This document shows positions 33,670 to 42,774 of a stretch of 64,000 nt of DNA, piece by piece. Both the position numbers and the translations under genes were made by a program. Source of the DNA: Algoriphagus aestuariicola (lineage in GTDB: Bacteria; Bacteroidota; Bacteroidia; Cytophagales; Cyclobacteriaceae); NCBI RefSeq assembly GCF_017254835.1, contig NZ_JAFKCW010000002.1, forward strand, positions 1,189,600 to 1,253,599. Direction: 5' to 3'. Within the stretch, counting starts at the first letter, position 1; each line of letters begins with the position of its first letter. A model generated the notes under the pieces. It ran no database searches. It was not told the origin of the DNA and saw only the letters and a program-made list of their open reading frames with translations.

Positions 33670-35791
33670 ACTTTGGGGCGTTTTGGTAGATCGGAAGCGA
33701 AATAATAAAAGTAGTACCCTGGCCTTCCGCCGTATTTACCTCCAGAGTTCCTTTGTGATTTTCAATAATAGAATAAACTATGGAAAGCCCCAAACCTGTC
33801 CCCTTCCCGACGGGCTTTGTCGTAAAAAAAGGTTCAAAAATCCGCTGTTTTACAGTCTCAGGCATCCCTGGGCCGTTATCCTCTATCTCGATTACCACGT
33901 GATCGGAGAAGGCCAGCGTACGAATGGCGATCTTGGGATCCGCGATCTTGTCAATATGGTCGGTAAGTGCGTGGACAGCATTGTTGATGATATTCATGAA
34001 CACCTGGTTGATCTTGCCCGCCAGACACTCCACCATGGGCAACTCCCCAAACTCTCTTACAATGCGGATCTTCCCTGGTATTGAACTGTTGAGCAGGATC
34101 AAGGTACTATTGATCCCGTCGTGAAGGTCCACTTTTTTGACATCCTGCTCATCCACGCGGGAGAAAATCCTAAGCCCCTTGACGATCTCAACGGTCCGTT
34201 TAGCCCCATCGTCCATGCCCTTGAGGAGCTGTTCTACCTCTTCCAGCACATAGTCCAGCTCAAGGTCCTCCTCCAGCTGTTTGGCTTCTTTCTTAGTCTT
34301 GTCCGTAAACTCCCGTTCGCCCGAATCCCTGTAGAATTCGATGACTTCCATGATATCCTTGATATCACGCTTCAGCGGCGTGATATTCGAGCTCACAAAG
34401 TTGATTGGATTGTTGATCTCGTGCGCAATGCCCGCGGTAAGCTGGCCCAGTGAGGCCATTTTTTCCTGATTGACCAGCTGGCTTTGGGTATTTTGCAAAG
34501 TCCTCAGCGTCTGCTCCAGTTCTTCGGTCCTGATCCTCACCTTTTCTTCCAAGAGGTTGTTTTGCTCCCTGATCAGGATTTGGTTTTCGTTGAGTACCTT
34601 TAGCTTTTCCGCTTGTTCCTCTTCTTTTTCTTTCTTAAGGATGTTGATTCGGTCGGCGAGCGCAAGGGACAGTACGATTGCTTCAAATGCAGTTCCCAGT
34701 AGCATCGGCAGATTTGCAAAGGATCCCAGATCGATCACACCTTGGTTTTGAAAGACAAACAGCAACAAGCCAAAAAGGAAAAATACCCATGCCGCCAAAA
34801 AATAAAATGCAGGCCGGTAACCCTTACGGGCAATCAATATGGCAGTGGTCACAAACAACAAAACCACGAGCAAGCCGCCAATGTCGGTAAAGGAATAACT
34901 CAACTCCACCATTCCAGAGACCCGGGCAAGCGCACCAGCAGAATACACGATTACAATGAGTGAAAGAGCCTTGTTGAGCAGAGGCACGTATTTCCTGGTC
35001 AGCAGGAAATTTCGCAAAAACAGCACTCCGAAAATGCCCGAAAACGAGGAAAACACAACGATACTATTCTCAAAAAGCCTGGAATTCTCATTGAAAAGGA
35101 AAAAATAACTATAGCCGAGGAGCGATAGCTGGGTGGCAGAGATTAACAATATATAAAGACAGTAGAAAAGGTAAACCCTATCCTTAACCGAAAAATACAA
35201 GAGCAGATTGTAAAGGAACAGCGCCAGCATAATCCCCATGTAGACGCTGACAAAAAGCAATGTTCGGGTATATTTTTCATAGAAATCTGTCTCAGTCACG
35301 ATGCCTACCGAAAAGTTGACAGGCTCTGAGGAGAAGATCTTCAAGTAATATGTCTCACCCGGCCGTAAGACCTCCCTAAAAATCGGGAACGGATAAGTCA
35401 ATGGATTCGACTTGCCGAGGTGTTCATCATAGAGGAGCGTACTATTTTCAATTCCTTTTCCTTCGACACTTTTGTACAATTCCACCGTGCGAAAGGCGGG
35501 ATTTCTCACTTCGATGATGGATGGATTTCCCATTCCGTTGAAATCACTTAAATCGAGTTCGGCCCAAACAGTATCTGCAACAAACCCCAAGGAGAAACTG
35601 CTGCGCACCTGGTCATCGGGTATAGAAATCGGCTCAAACTGTCCGTCGACATGGCGGTAAAACTTGACCTCGGAAACTTGGTAGTCAATCTTAAAAAAGT
35701 CAGAGCGAATGATGAGGATGGAAATCAGGACTAGTGTCACGAGTAGCGCTAGCCCCCAATACAAACTTTGGATTTTAAAACTTCCTTTCAT
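33662..35791 (-). CDS. 7TMR-DISM sensor histidine kinase
   Basis: 709 aa. There is an N-terminal membrane helix (about 12-29), an extracellular 7TMR-DISMED2 beta-domain (about 40-180, with GETYYLKIFSSEPVNF), then seven membrane helices (about 185-385). A coiled coil follows, then HisKA with GQLTAGIAHEINNPINF (His around residue 450) and HATPase with INQVFMNIINNAVHA, DNGPGM and GKGTGLGL. The outside domain of this class is thought to bind carbohydrates or other small ligands. It overlaps both neighbours by a few bases, so it is translated together with the GNAT-like and receiver-kinase genes. Confidence 0.92.
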   Translation of the reverse strand: MKGSFKIQSLYWGLALLVTLVLISILIIRSDFFKIDYQVSEVKFYRHVDGQFEPISIPDDQVRSSFSLGFVADTVWAELDLSDFNGMGNPSIIEVRNPAFRTVELYKSVEGKGIENSTLLYDEHLGKSNPLTYPFPIFREVLRPGETYYLKIFSSEPVNFSVGIVTETDFYEKYTRTLLFVSVYMGIMLALFLYNLLLYFSVKDRVYLFYCLYILLISATQLSLLGYSYFFLFNENSRLFENSIVVFSSFSGIFGVLFLRNFLLTRKYVPLLNKALSLIVIVYSAGALARVSGMVELSYSFTDIGGLLVVLLFVTTAILIARKGYRPAFYFLAAWVFFLFGLLLFVFQNQGVIDLGSFANLPMLLGTAFEAIVLSLALADRINILKKEKEEEQAEKLKVLNENQILIREQNNLLEEKVRIRTEELEQTLRTLQNTQSQLVNQEKMASLGQLTAGIAHEINNPINFVSSNITPLKRDIKDIMEVIEFYRDSGEREFTDKTKKEAKQLEEDLELDYVLEEVEQLLKGMDDGAKRTVEIVKGLRIFSRVDEQDVKKVDLHDGINSTLILLNSSIPGKIRIVREFGELPMVECLAGKINQVFMNIINNAVHALTDHIDKIADPKIAIRTLAFSDHVVIEIEDNGPGMPETVKQRIFEPFFTTKPVGKGTGLGLSIVYSIIENHKGTLEVNTAEGQGTTFIISLPIYQNAPKYE

Positions 35792-36495
35792 CTCAGGGTG
35801 AGGTCGTCTATGTTAAGGTCAAAATGGATCTCCAATGGCCCTTTGGGACTTTCGTCCAAAGAGACCTGAACGGGATTATTTCTCAGATTGTCAATATATT
35901 CCTTTTCGGCGGGACTTGAGCAAGGCAAGTTAATCACATCCTGTATTTCCATGATGGTGGCCACCAATCCTTCTTTTGGATATAGAAAAGCTCCATTGTC
36001 CCCGAGAGTTTCGATGATCTCAAAGCCGACAGACTGGGAATTTTTAACCGTAAAGGGGGAACAGAATGCCATTAGGCTCTTCAAACTCAAAAATGAAGTG
36101 ATTGCGACACCGATCCTGATGAGATAGATGCTACCCAATCCAAACCCGGAAACCTCTTTTGAATTCCATAATCCACAGTATTCGGCCACCTCAAGATCCT
36201 TAAACTTCTTCATGTATTCGATGATCCGCACATCCTTCTCGAGTATGGCTCCCTCCAAAGGCAGGGGAAAGTTTTCGTTTCGCATCTGTATTCTGCCGCC
36301 ACCGAGGATCCTTCCGGTTCCATCCATGGATTCCACCAGGAGCAGATATACGTTTGGGTTTTTGACCCAAGACCGATCAGCAGAGGTTACCTTAGTCACG
36401 CCATAGGATTCCAAAACATTAAAGTGGCCAGCAATATATTTTTCTGTCTCTTCCGGGGAAGAAACTGCCCTTACCACTCTAATTCTAACTTTCAT
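35788..36495 (-). CDS. GNAT-like N-acyltransferase
   Basis: 235 aa from ATG 36495; the TTG two codons earlier is less likely. The region VYLLLVESMDGTGRILGGGRIQ followed by VAEYCGLWNSKEVSGFGLGSIYLIRIGVAI looks like the GNAT acyl-CoA binding core, where a strand with G-x-x-x-G-x-x-R/G is followed by selection helices. The N-terminal layout also resembles acyl-amino-acid or autoinducer synthases. This is my reading of the pattern, not a database match. The start lies 11 bp inside the end of the E1-like gene and its end overlaps the 7TM kinase gene by 4 bp. The acyl donor and acceptor are unknown. Confidence 0.65.
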   Translation of the reverse strand: MKVRIRVVRAVSSPEETEKYIAGHFNVLESYGVTKVTSADRSWVKNPNVYLLLVESMDGTGRILGGGRIQMRNENFPLPLEGAILEKDVRIIEYMKKFKDLEVAEYCGLWNSKEVSGFGLGSIYLIRIGVAITSFLSLKSLMAFCSPFTVKNSQSVGFEIIETLGDNGAFLYPKEGLVATIMEIQDVINLPCSSPAEKEYIDNLRNNPVQVSLDESPKGPLEIHFDLNIDDLTLR

Positions 36496-37588
36496 GATCA
36501 ATCAAAAAGAACTCGTCTAAATCAACATATACTCTGCCGGACCCGGAAATCTGCCCGCAAAGAATACGTTTGGCAAAATAGGCGCACATCGCTCCACCCA
36601 TCACTACCGAGGAAGCCAGCTGTGGCCATGTGGTGATACTTTTTCCAATTTCCTGAATACTGTATCGGGCTCTTTCTGAAAGTTTCTCAAAATTTAGGAT
36701 AGCCATGAGCAGCTGTCCACGGTTTTCCTCCAAACGATCGATCAGTTCACTTTCCTCTCCAAATCCGGAAAGAAATCCATGAAAGATGGGACGACGTGGA
36801 TCCAAGTCGAATCGCTCGATGTCGACCATGCCCCTGTCACTCGTGTCCATAAGGACCGGGATTCCAAGGGATTTTGCTTTTAAACGTGATAAAATCTTCA
36901 TCGGTAGGCTGTCGCACTCTTCAATCAACAGGTCCAAGCCCCCCCCGTCATTGAAAAATGCCTCCATATTTTCTTTAGTAAGGCCGTCCGAATATACTTT
37001 GATTTTTAAATATGGATCAATCTCCGAAATCTCCCTTACTACGATTTCTGTTTTTCGAAGCCCCAAATTTGTTACACTTGTCCTGATTCGGTTCATATTC
37101 GACAATTCCAGCGTATCGAAGTCGGCGATTCTCAATTCGCCAAAAGACCGCTCCATAGCCAAACAAACCGCGACGCTCTGTCCCACAGATAGCCCCACCA
37201 CGCCTATTTTTTTGGTAGCCATCAAAGCCTGCTCCTCTTCCGTAAATTTATATTTGTTGCGTGAGGTTCTGACTTGAATGAACTCGCGCTCGGGAAGTAG
37301 GTGGACCAACGTGTTTTTCCAAGGATAAAACACCCAGTTGCCATAGCGATCCCGCTGTTTTCCCTCGAAAAACTCCTCTATCCTCTGCTCGATCTCTTCC
37401 TGGGAAAGCTTAGTCTGGGGATGGGTCATCTTGATCAAATCAGACACCTGACTATCGATAGCGTCTACCTTAGTCACGTAATTATCCGATCGAAGCTTTT
37501 GGATTTTTTCCCAATCACGGTCGACGTTTGGGTCTAAGATCATGGGAGAGGCTTGATCACTGCGATCAGCCTGGTATTTGGTTGGCAT
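36485..37588 (-). CDS. ThiF/E1-like adenylyltransferase (Rv1355c-like)
   Basis: 367 aa. After about 120 residues of N-terminal region comes the Rossmann core KKIGVVGLSVGQSVAVCLA (GLSVGQ replaces the usual GxGGxG). It continues with the E1 hallmark ADFDTLELSNMNRIRTS (D-x-D-x-x-x-x-SN-x-NR with the catalytic Arg), LIEECDSLPMK, and PVLMDTSDRGMVDIERFD. I see no zinc CxxC pairs, so it is unlike ThiF or MoeB proper and closer to the Rv1355c-type group often tied to a nitroreductase or GNAT partner. It should adenylate a carboxyl group of an unknown substrate. First gene of the operon, with its own promoter. Confidence 0.78.
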   Translation of the reverse strand: MPTKYQADRSDQASPMILDPNVDRDWEKIQKLRSDNYVTKVDAIDSQVSDLIKMTHPQTKLSQEEIEQRIEEFFEGKQRDRYGNWVFYPWKNTLVHLLPEREFIQVRTSRNKYKFTEEEQALMATKKIGVVGLSVGQSVAVCLAMERSFGELRIADFDTLELSNMNRIRTSVTNLGLRKTEIVVREISEIDPYLKIKVYSDGLTKENMEAFFNDGGGLDLLIEECDSLPMKILSRLKAKSLGIPVLMDTSDRGMVDIERFDLDPRRPIFHGFLSGFGEESELIDRLEENRGQLLMAILNFEKLSERARYSIQEIGKSITTWPQLASSVVMGGAMCAYFAKRILCGQISGSGRVYVDLDEFFLIDHES

Positions 37589-37616
37589 AGTTTGACTTTA
37601 GGGTGATAAAGCTGAG

Positions 37617-37646
37617 TAAAGTTAATTTTTCCGCAAAGAACTCAAA
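37617..37646 (-). promoter_or_regulatory. Promoter of the E1-GNAT-kinase operon
   Basis: On the minus strand TTTG (37643-37646), an 18-bp spacer and TAACTTTA (37617-37624) match the Bacteroidota TTTG-N19-TAnnTTTG promoter with one base off. The predicted leader to ATG 37588 is about 22 bases. Confidence 0.55.
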
Positions 37647-37795
37647 TTATTTACTCCGCAATTTGTACCAAAAAAGAACTAAAAACTGCATAGCTTAGCA
37701 CAAAAATACAGACATCAACCCTATGTTTGTTTTTTATCGGAAAAACAGAATATTTGGAGTGTCAACTATCGCCCCCCTTTTAAGGAAAACTTTGG

Positions 37796-38269
37796 ATGGA
37801 AAATCAGCCTGACGAAAAAATAAGAATCCTATATGTAGACGACGAAGAAAACAATCTTCAAGCCTTCAAAGCTACGTTTCGGCGGGATTACAAGATTTTC
37901 TTGGCTATTTCCGCCAAAGAAGGCGAAGACATCCTTGCGAGAGAGGAAGTCGACATTATCATTACTGACCAAAGGATGCCGGAAAAAACCGGGGTTGAAT
38001 TTTTGGAAAGCATAATTCCTATCCACCCTAAGCCTATCCGTCTACTGTTGACTGGCTATACCGACATACAGGCCGTGATCGATGCGATCAATAAGGGGCA
38101 GGTATATCACTACCTCACTAAGCCTTGGGAAGAAGATTACCTTAGGACGGTCATCAAAAATGCATTTGAAGTGTATGCCCTAAGAAGGGAAAACGAAAAA
38201 CTCACCTCCTCGCTACTCAAAGCCAACGAGCAGTTGGAATTTTTGCTTCGCCAAAACCTGCTTTCCTGA
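37796..38269 (+). CDS. Single-domain response regulator
   Basis: 157 aa. The receiver spans residues 8-126 with acidic D15-D16, phospho-Asp D58 in ITDQRMPEKTG, LLTGYTD (Thr) and TKPW (Lys), followed by a short helical tail (RRENEKLTSSLLKANEQLEFLL). It has no output domain. The receiver is very similar to that of the receiver-kinase at 32575-33669 (DDE-x-NNL-x-x-F-x-x-T, DQRMP, INKGxVYxxxxKPW), so they are probably paralogues in one pathway. It is divergent from the E1 operon (207-bp gap) and converges on ald with adjoining stop codons. Confidence 0.88.
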   Translation: MENQPDEKIRILYVDDEENNLQAFKATFRRDYKIFLAISAKEGEDILAREEVDIIITDQRMPEKTGVEFLESIIPIHPKPIRLLLTGYTDIQAVIDAINKGQVYHYLTKPWEEDYLRTVIKNAFEVYALRRENEKLTSSLLKANEQLEFLLRQNLLS

Positions 38270-39481
38270 TCAATAACGCGCCGCGAGAAGCAACTGTAGC
38301 TCCTTGTGGTTAAGGCCAAATTTCCTTGCCAAAAAGGCATTGGTCAGACTTCCTCTATAAGTATAAACTCCCCGTAGAAACCACTTGTAGTTAAATATCA
38401 TTTCCTCAGTGCCGCCCAAGTCGGACATCTGAAGAATGATGGGAGTAAAAATATTACTCAGTGAATAGGAGGCAGTGCGCGCTACCCGCGAGGCAATATT
38501 TGGCACGCAGTAGTGAATGATGTCGTGCACTTGGTATACAGGATCGTCATGGGTGGTCATCCTAGCCGTCTCTATGCATCCACCTTGATCTATTCCCACG
38601 TCAATGATGATGCTGCCATGAATCATGTTGGCTACCATCTCCTCAGTCACCACGATCTTGTTTCGGCCCTTTTCCGCCCGTAGTGCCCCGATCACGACAT
38701 CTGCTTCTGCAAGGGCTTGCCCCAAACTGTAATTGTCAATCGTCGAGGTATAGATTTGCTGCCCAAGCAGCTGTTTAATCCTTCTAAGTTTATAGATATG
38801 GTTATCAAATACCTTGATGTTTGCTCCCAGGCCAATTGCAGTGCGTGCAGCATATTCAGCAACAGTCCCCGCGCCGATGATCACGACCTGGGTAGGAGGT
38901 ACCCCGGTCACCCCTCCCAAAATCAATCCCTTTCCTTCATTGACGCTGGACAAATATTCCGACGCAATGAGCATTACGGTACTTCCTGCAATTTCCGCCA
39001 TTGCCCGGACAACCGGCATCCCCCCTACCTTGTCTTCCAGGTATTCGAAGGCCACCGCCGTTATCTTTTTCTCATTTAGAGCTTTGATAAAATCCGCATT
39101 TTGCTTTTCGAGTTGCAACGCGGAAATCAAACAGGCACCTTGGGACATGTCGCCTATTTCCTCAATGGTCAGGGGATCAATCTTGAGAATGACATCAGCG
39201 GAAAGCACTTCTTTTCTGGAATAAACAATCTTGGCCCCAGCGTCCGAATAATCCTGGTCCGAAAACTTTGCGCTCAGGCCCGCTCCTGATTCCACGACCA
39301 CCTCGATATCGTTATTGCTGAGCAAACCTACCGATTCCGGGGTAAGCACAATTCGTTTTTCCTGGGTAGAAGTTTCCTTCGGAAGCCCTACGTGAAGTGG
39401 CTTTGCCCCCTTCTTGACCTGAAGTGGGGATTCTTTTGCGATCAGCCCTACAGAAGTGAGTTCTGATAATTCAGTTGGCAT
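38270..39481 (-). CDS. ald: Alanine dehydrogenase
   Basis: 403 aa. The N-terminal AlaDH/PNT domain has VGLPKETSTQEKRIVLTPESV and KITAVAFEYLED; the NAD-binding Rossmann domain has VVIIGAGTVAEYAAR, then IIDVGIDQGGCIET. It converts L-alanine to pyruvate and ammonia with NAD, or the reverse. A 30-residue N-terminal extension (MPTELSELTSVGLIAKESPL) is longer than in the Bacillus enzyme, though similar extensions occur in Bacteroidota. Its start overlaps the tsaE end by 11 bp, so both genes and porX upstream probably form one unit. Confidence 0.88.
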   Translation of the reverse strand: MPTELSELTSVGLIAKESPLQVKKGAKPLHVGLPKETSTQEKRIVLTPESVGLLSNNDIEVVVESGAGLSAKFSDQDYSDAGAKIVYSRKEVLSADVILKIDPLTIEEIGDMSQGACLISALQLEKQNADFIKALNEKKITAVAFEYLEDKVGGMPVVRAMAEIAGSTVMLIASEYLSSVNEGKGLILGGVTGVPPTQVVIIGAGTVAEYAARTAIGLGANIKVFDNHIYKLRRIKQLLGQQIYTSTIDNYSLGQALAEADVVIGALRAEKGRNKIVVTEEMVANMIHGSIIIDVGIDQGGCIETARMTTHDDPVYQVHDIIHYCVPNIASRVARTASYSLSNIFTPIILQMSDLGGTEEMIFNYKWFLRGVYTYRGSLTNAFLARKFGLNHKELQLLLAARY

Positions 39482-39902
39482 TTCGGGAATGTTGAAGTGT
39501 AATGGTCCTGCTGTTTTGTGAGTCGGGAATGATCCTGATCAGGAGAAATTCCTCCGGAAGAAACTGGGCGATTTTTTCAGCCCACTCGAGCCAGCAATAT
39601 TCTCCACCATAAAAATACTCTTCTATTCCGATATCCAATGCTTCGGTGGGATCATCCATCCTGTAAAAGTCAAAATGGAAAATTTTTGATCCGGCAGCGG
39701 TGCCATACTCATTGACGATACCAAAAGTCGGGCTACTGACCTGATCTACCACCCCCAACTGTTTTGCCAATGCTTTGATCAGGGTCGTTTTGCCCGCGCC
39801 CATTTGCCCCTGGAAAATCCAAATCTTTTCGTCTCCGGCTTCTTCTATGATCCGGCGGGCTGCATTTTCGATTTGATCTAGTTCATATTGAATGGTAATC
39901 AA
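39471..39902 (-). CDS. tsaE: tRNA threonylcarbamoyladenosine biosynthesis ATPase TsaE
   Basis: 143 aa. Walker A GQMGAGKTTLIKAL (about residues 32-45), then SSPTFGIVNEY and FHFDFYRMDD, and the later CWLEWAEKI, all typical of TsaE, the ATPase of the TsaBDE complex that makes t6A on tRNA. No ATG is available near the family start, so TTG 39902 is the likely start, 6 bp after the porX stop. Conserved neighbour of porX in Bacteroidota. Confidence 0.92.
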   Translation of the reverse strand: MITIQYELDQIENAARRIIEEAGDEKIWIFQGQMGAGKTTLIKALAKQLGVVDQVSSPTFGIVNEYGTAAGSKIFHFDFYRMDDPTEALDIGIEEYFYGGEYCWLEWAEKIAQFLPEEFLLIRIIPDSQNSRTITLQHSRNAN

Positions 39903-39908
39903 GCTTGC

Positions 39909-41468
39909 TTATCGTTTGGAGGTCAGATGGACCAAAGGAACAATCATTTCCTCCAAAGATATACCTCCGTGCTGAAAAGTGTCTTTGTAATAATTGACAT
40001 AGTAGTTATAGTTATTGGGGTAGGCGAAAAAATAGTCCTCCACCGCGAAGACATACGACGTGGAGACATTCAGCCTCGGAAGCATTGCGTCCTCCGGCTT
40101 TTTGATTTCAAAGACCTTTCCATGCTCAAAATTCAGATTTTTGCCCTGCTTGTAGCGAAGATTGGTCGTGACATTTTTGTCGCCAATGATCCGGTAGGGT
40201 TTGTTTACTTTTTTGGTGCCATGGTCGGTGGTGACGATGACATCGGCACCGGCATTCTGGATTTTCTTGAATAATTCAAACAGGGACGAGTGCTCAAACC
40301 AACTTCTGGTAAGTGATCGATAGGCGGATTCGTCGGGAGCCAATTCGCGGATCATCTTCATATCGGTCCGGGCATGGGATACCATGTCCACAAAATTGTA
40401 GACCAATACATTCAGATCATTTTGGAGAAAGGTATGAAACTGGTCCAGCACCGCCTTACCTTGGTTGGTTTGCAGGATTTTGTTGTAGGTGAATTTATGG
40501 CTCAGCCGGTTTTTGGACAGATTGATCCTCAGCCATTCTTCCTCGAAGTTGTTTTTCCCCTCATCCGAATCCTCATCCTCCCACAACTTGGGATAAAAAC
40601 GCGCCATATCGAGCGGCATCATCCCACTGAAAAGCGCATTTCTAGCAAAGGCTGTCGTCGTCGGTAGGATACTGTAGTAGGTGCTCTTTTCCTCGACGTT
40701 GAAATAGGGGCTGAGCAGCTTTTCCATATCCTCCCACTGGTCTAGCCGAAGATTGTCGATCACGATCAGGAATAATGGCTTTTTCTCTTTGAGGACGGGA
40801 AAAACCTTTTCCTTCAACACCTTGTGGGACATCAGGGGCTTGTCGGGATTTTTCTCTTCCAGCCAGTCGAGATAATTGTCCTTGATAAATCTGGCAAAAG
40901 AGGAGTTGGCCTCTGATTTTTGGTTTTCAAGCACTTCGAGCATGTTCTTGTTTTCTGTGGAATCGATCTGCAACTCCCAGAAGGTCAGCTTGCGGTACAA
41001 CTCCTCCCAATCCTTTGGATCCCTTGCGTCACCCAATGCAAGGCTGATCTGCATGAATTCCTGTTGATAGCTCTGCGTGGTCTTTGTGTCAATGAGCTGC
41101 TTGTTTTGGAGAATCTTTTTTACCGAAAGCCAGATTTGGCTCGGATTAAGCGGCTTGATCAGATAGTCGGCGATTTTGCCGCCAATGGCGTCGTCCATGA
41201 TGTGCTCTTCCTCACTTTTGGTGATCATCACGACGGGAATCTGGGGTTTGATCTGCTTGATCTGCTGAAGCGTCTCCAGGCCGGTCATGCCCGGCATCAT
41301 CTCATCCAAAAAAATGACGTCGAAATTTCGCCCTTCGACTTCGTCTATGGCATCTACTCCGGAATTGGCCGTAGTGATCTCATAGCCTTTTTGTTCCAAA
41401 AAAAGAATGTGTGGCTTGAGTAGGTCGATTTCATCGTCGGCCCAGAGAATGGAGAATTTTTGAGACAT
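39909..41468 (-). CDS. porX: PorX: response regulator with PglZ/alkaline-phosphatase-like domain
   Basis: 519 aa. The receiver (residues 5-120) has D11-D12 and phospho-Asp D55 in IFLDEMMPGMTG. A helical linker runs to about 200. The PglZ/alkaline phosphatase domain has LIVIDNLRLDQWEDM (metal Asp), LPTTTAFARNALFSGMMP (Thr nucleophile region), VVTTDHGTKKVNKPYRI (Asp-His) and a C-terminal FQHGGISLEEMIVPL. This is the PorX architecture, the regulator that with PorY and SigP controls the type IX secretion system; family work shows a metal-dependent phosphodiesterase acting on oligonucleotides. ATG 41468 is preferred over the upstream start (16 extra residues). No T9SS structural gene is in the window. 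Confidence 0.93.
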   Translation of the reverse strand: MSQKFSILWADDEIDLLKPHILFLEQKGYEITTANSGVDAIDEVEGRNFDVIFLDEMMPGMTGLETLQQIKQIKPQIPVVMITKSEEEHIMDDAIGGKIADYLIKPLNPSQIWLSVKKILQNKQLIDTKTTQSYQQEFMQISLALGDARDPKDWEELYRKLTFWELQIDSTENKNMLEVLENQKSEANSSFARFIKDNYLDWLEEKNPDKPLMSHKVLKEKVFPVLKEKKPLFLIVIDNLRLDQWEDMEKLLSPYFNVEEKSTYYSILPTTTAFARNALFSGMMPLDMARFYPKLWEDEDSDEGKNNFEEEWLRINLSKNRLSHKFTYNKILQTNQGKAVLDQFHTFLQNDLNVLVYNFVDMVSHARTDMKMIRELAPDESAYRSLTRSWFEHSSLFELFKKIQNAGADVIVTTDHGTKKVNKPYRIIGDKNVTTNLRYKQGKNLNFEHGKVFEIKKPEDAMLPRLNVSTSYVFAVEDYFFAYPNNYNYYVNYYKDTFQHGGISLEEMIVPLVHLTSKR

Positions 41469-41498
41469 GTCGGTTTCCCTTTCTTTTAAAATTATAAT

Positions 41499-41506
41499 TA
41501 CTTTTG
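41499..41506 (+). promoter_or_regulatory. -7 promoter box of the HD phosphohydrolase gene
   Basis: TACTTTTG matches TAnnTTTG exactly and lies 22 bp before the TTG start at 41528, which supports that start (leader of about 15 bases). It overlaps the region upstream of porX on the other strand. Confidence 0.5.
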
Positions 41507-41527
41507 AGTCAATCAAATGAGCGCTGA

Positions 41528-42760
41528 TTGAAAAGCCAGAAAATACTCAATGATCCAGTTTATGGATTCATCACGATACCCAGTGAGTTAATTTTTACGA
41601 TCATTGACCACCCTTTTTTCCAGAGACTTCGCCGGATCAGACAGTTGGGTTTGACCGACTTTGTCTACCCCGGTGCACTGCACACACGTTTCCACCATGC
41701 CATCGGAGCCATGCACCTGATGAGCATTACGCTGGACAACCTGCGTATCAAAGGTACCGAGATTTCGGACGAGGAGTACGAGGCGGCGCTCATCGCCATC
41801 CTTCTACACGACATCGGACATGGGCCTTTTTCCCATGCCTTGGAGTACAGCCTGCTCATGGGCGTACCCCACGAGGAGCTTTCCCTCCTGACTATTCAAC
41901 TGCTAAATGAGCAATTAGGTGGCAAATTGGGCCTCGCTTTACGAATTTTTAAGAATCAATATGAACGAAAATTCCTTAATCAGCTCGTATCCAGTCAATT
42001 GGACATTGACCGCCTTGACTACCTGCAGCGGGATTGTTTCTTCACTGGTGTGTCGGAGGGAACGATCGGTGCAGACAGGATCATCAAGATGATGGATGTC
42101 AAGGACGGACAGCTGGTGATCGAGGAGAAGGGGATCTATTCCATAGAAAATTTCTTAAGCGCCCGCCGACTGATGTATTGGCAAGTATATCTGCATAAGA
42201 CCACCGTAAGCGCGGAAAAAATGCTTATCAACCTCATCCGAAGAGCAAAGAACCTCGCCCAGACTGGGCACAAGCTGACGGTAAGTGAAGAGTTTGGCTT
42301 TTTCTTGAAAAATGATTTCAACCTAGAGGACTTCAAAAAAAACAGGGACATTCTCGAAAACTTTCTGAGCCTGGATGACTTTGATATTTGGGGCGCGATC
42401 AAACTTTGGAAACAGGATGAGGATTATGTGCTCAGGAATATTTCCCAAATGTTTTTGACCCGAAACCTATATAAGATCACGCTGGCGAATGAGCCCTTTT
42501 CTCCAAGCGAGATCGAAGACTTGAAGTCAAAAACAAAAAAAAGACTGCAGATACCGGAAGAGGACATCGATTATTTCTTTTCTTCTGGTACGGTGAGCAA
42601 TTATGGCTATCTGGCCAAAGAGAGGATCAACATCCTCACGAAAAAGGGGAAAGTAATGGACGTGGCTGCCGCTGCCGATCTGCCAAATATCAAAGTCATG
42701 AGCAAGATCGTGGAGAAACACTACGTTTGTAAAGCCAAAAGCCTAATTTTAACCCGATAA
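41528..42760 (+). CDS. HD-domain phosphohydrolase (dNTPase/SAMHD1-like)
   Basis: 410 aa. The HD motif is [15 protein letters not shown] with upstream [12 protein letters not shown], so the H...HD...D metal site is present; [25 protein letters not shown] gives the last Asp. The overall look is that of the SAMHD1/dGTPase-like HD family. The start is TTG 41528, giving [18 protein letters not shown], the usual family N-terminus; the only nearby ATG is in another frame. It may hydrolyse dNTPs, but this is unproved. It is followed in 14 bp by lpxD in a conserved Bacteroidota order. Confidence 0.9.
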   Translation: MKSQKILNDPVYGFITIPSELIFTIIDHPFFQRLRRIRQLGLTDFVYPGALHTRFHHAIGAMHLMSITLDNLRIKGTEISDEEYEAALIAILLHDIGHGPFSHALEYSLLMGVPHEELSLLTIQLLNEQLGGKLGLALRIFKNQYERKFLNQLVSSQLDIDRLDYLQRDCFFTGVSEGTIGADRIIKMMDVKDGQLVIEEKGIYSIENFLSARRLMYWQVYLHKTTVSAEKMLINLIRRAKNLAQTGHKLTVSEEFGFFLKNDFNLEDFKKNRDILENFLSLDDFDIWGAIKLWKQDEDYVLRNISQMFLTRNLYKITLANEPFSPSEIEDLKSKTKKRLQIPEEDIDYFFSSGTVSNYGYLAKERINILTKKGKVMDVAAAADLPNIKVMSKIVEKHYVCKAKSLILTR

Positions 42761-42774
42761 ATCCAAAGCTGTAT

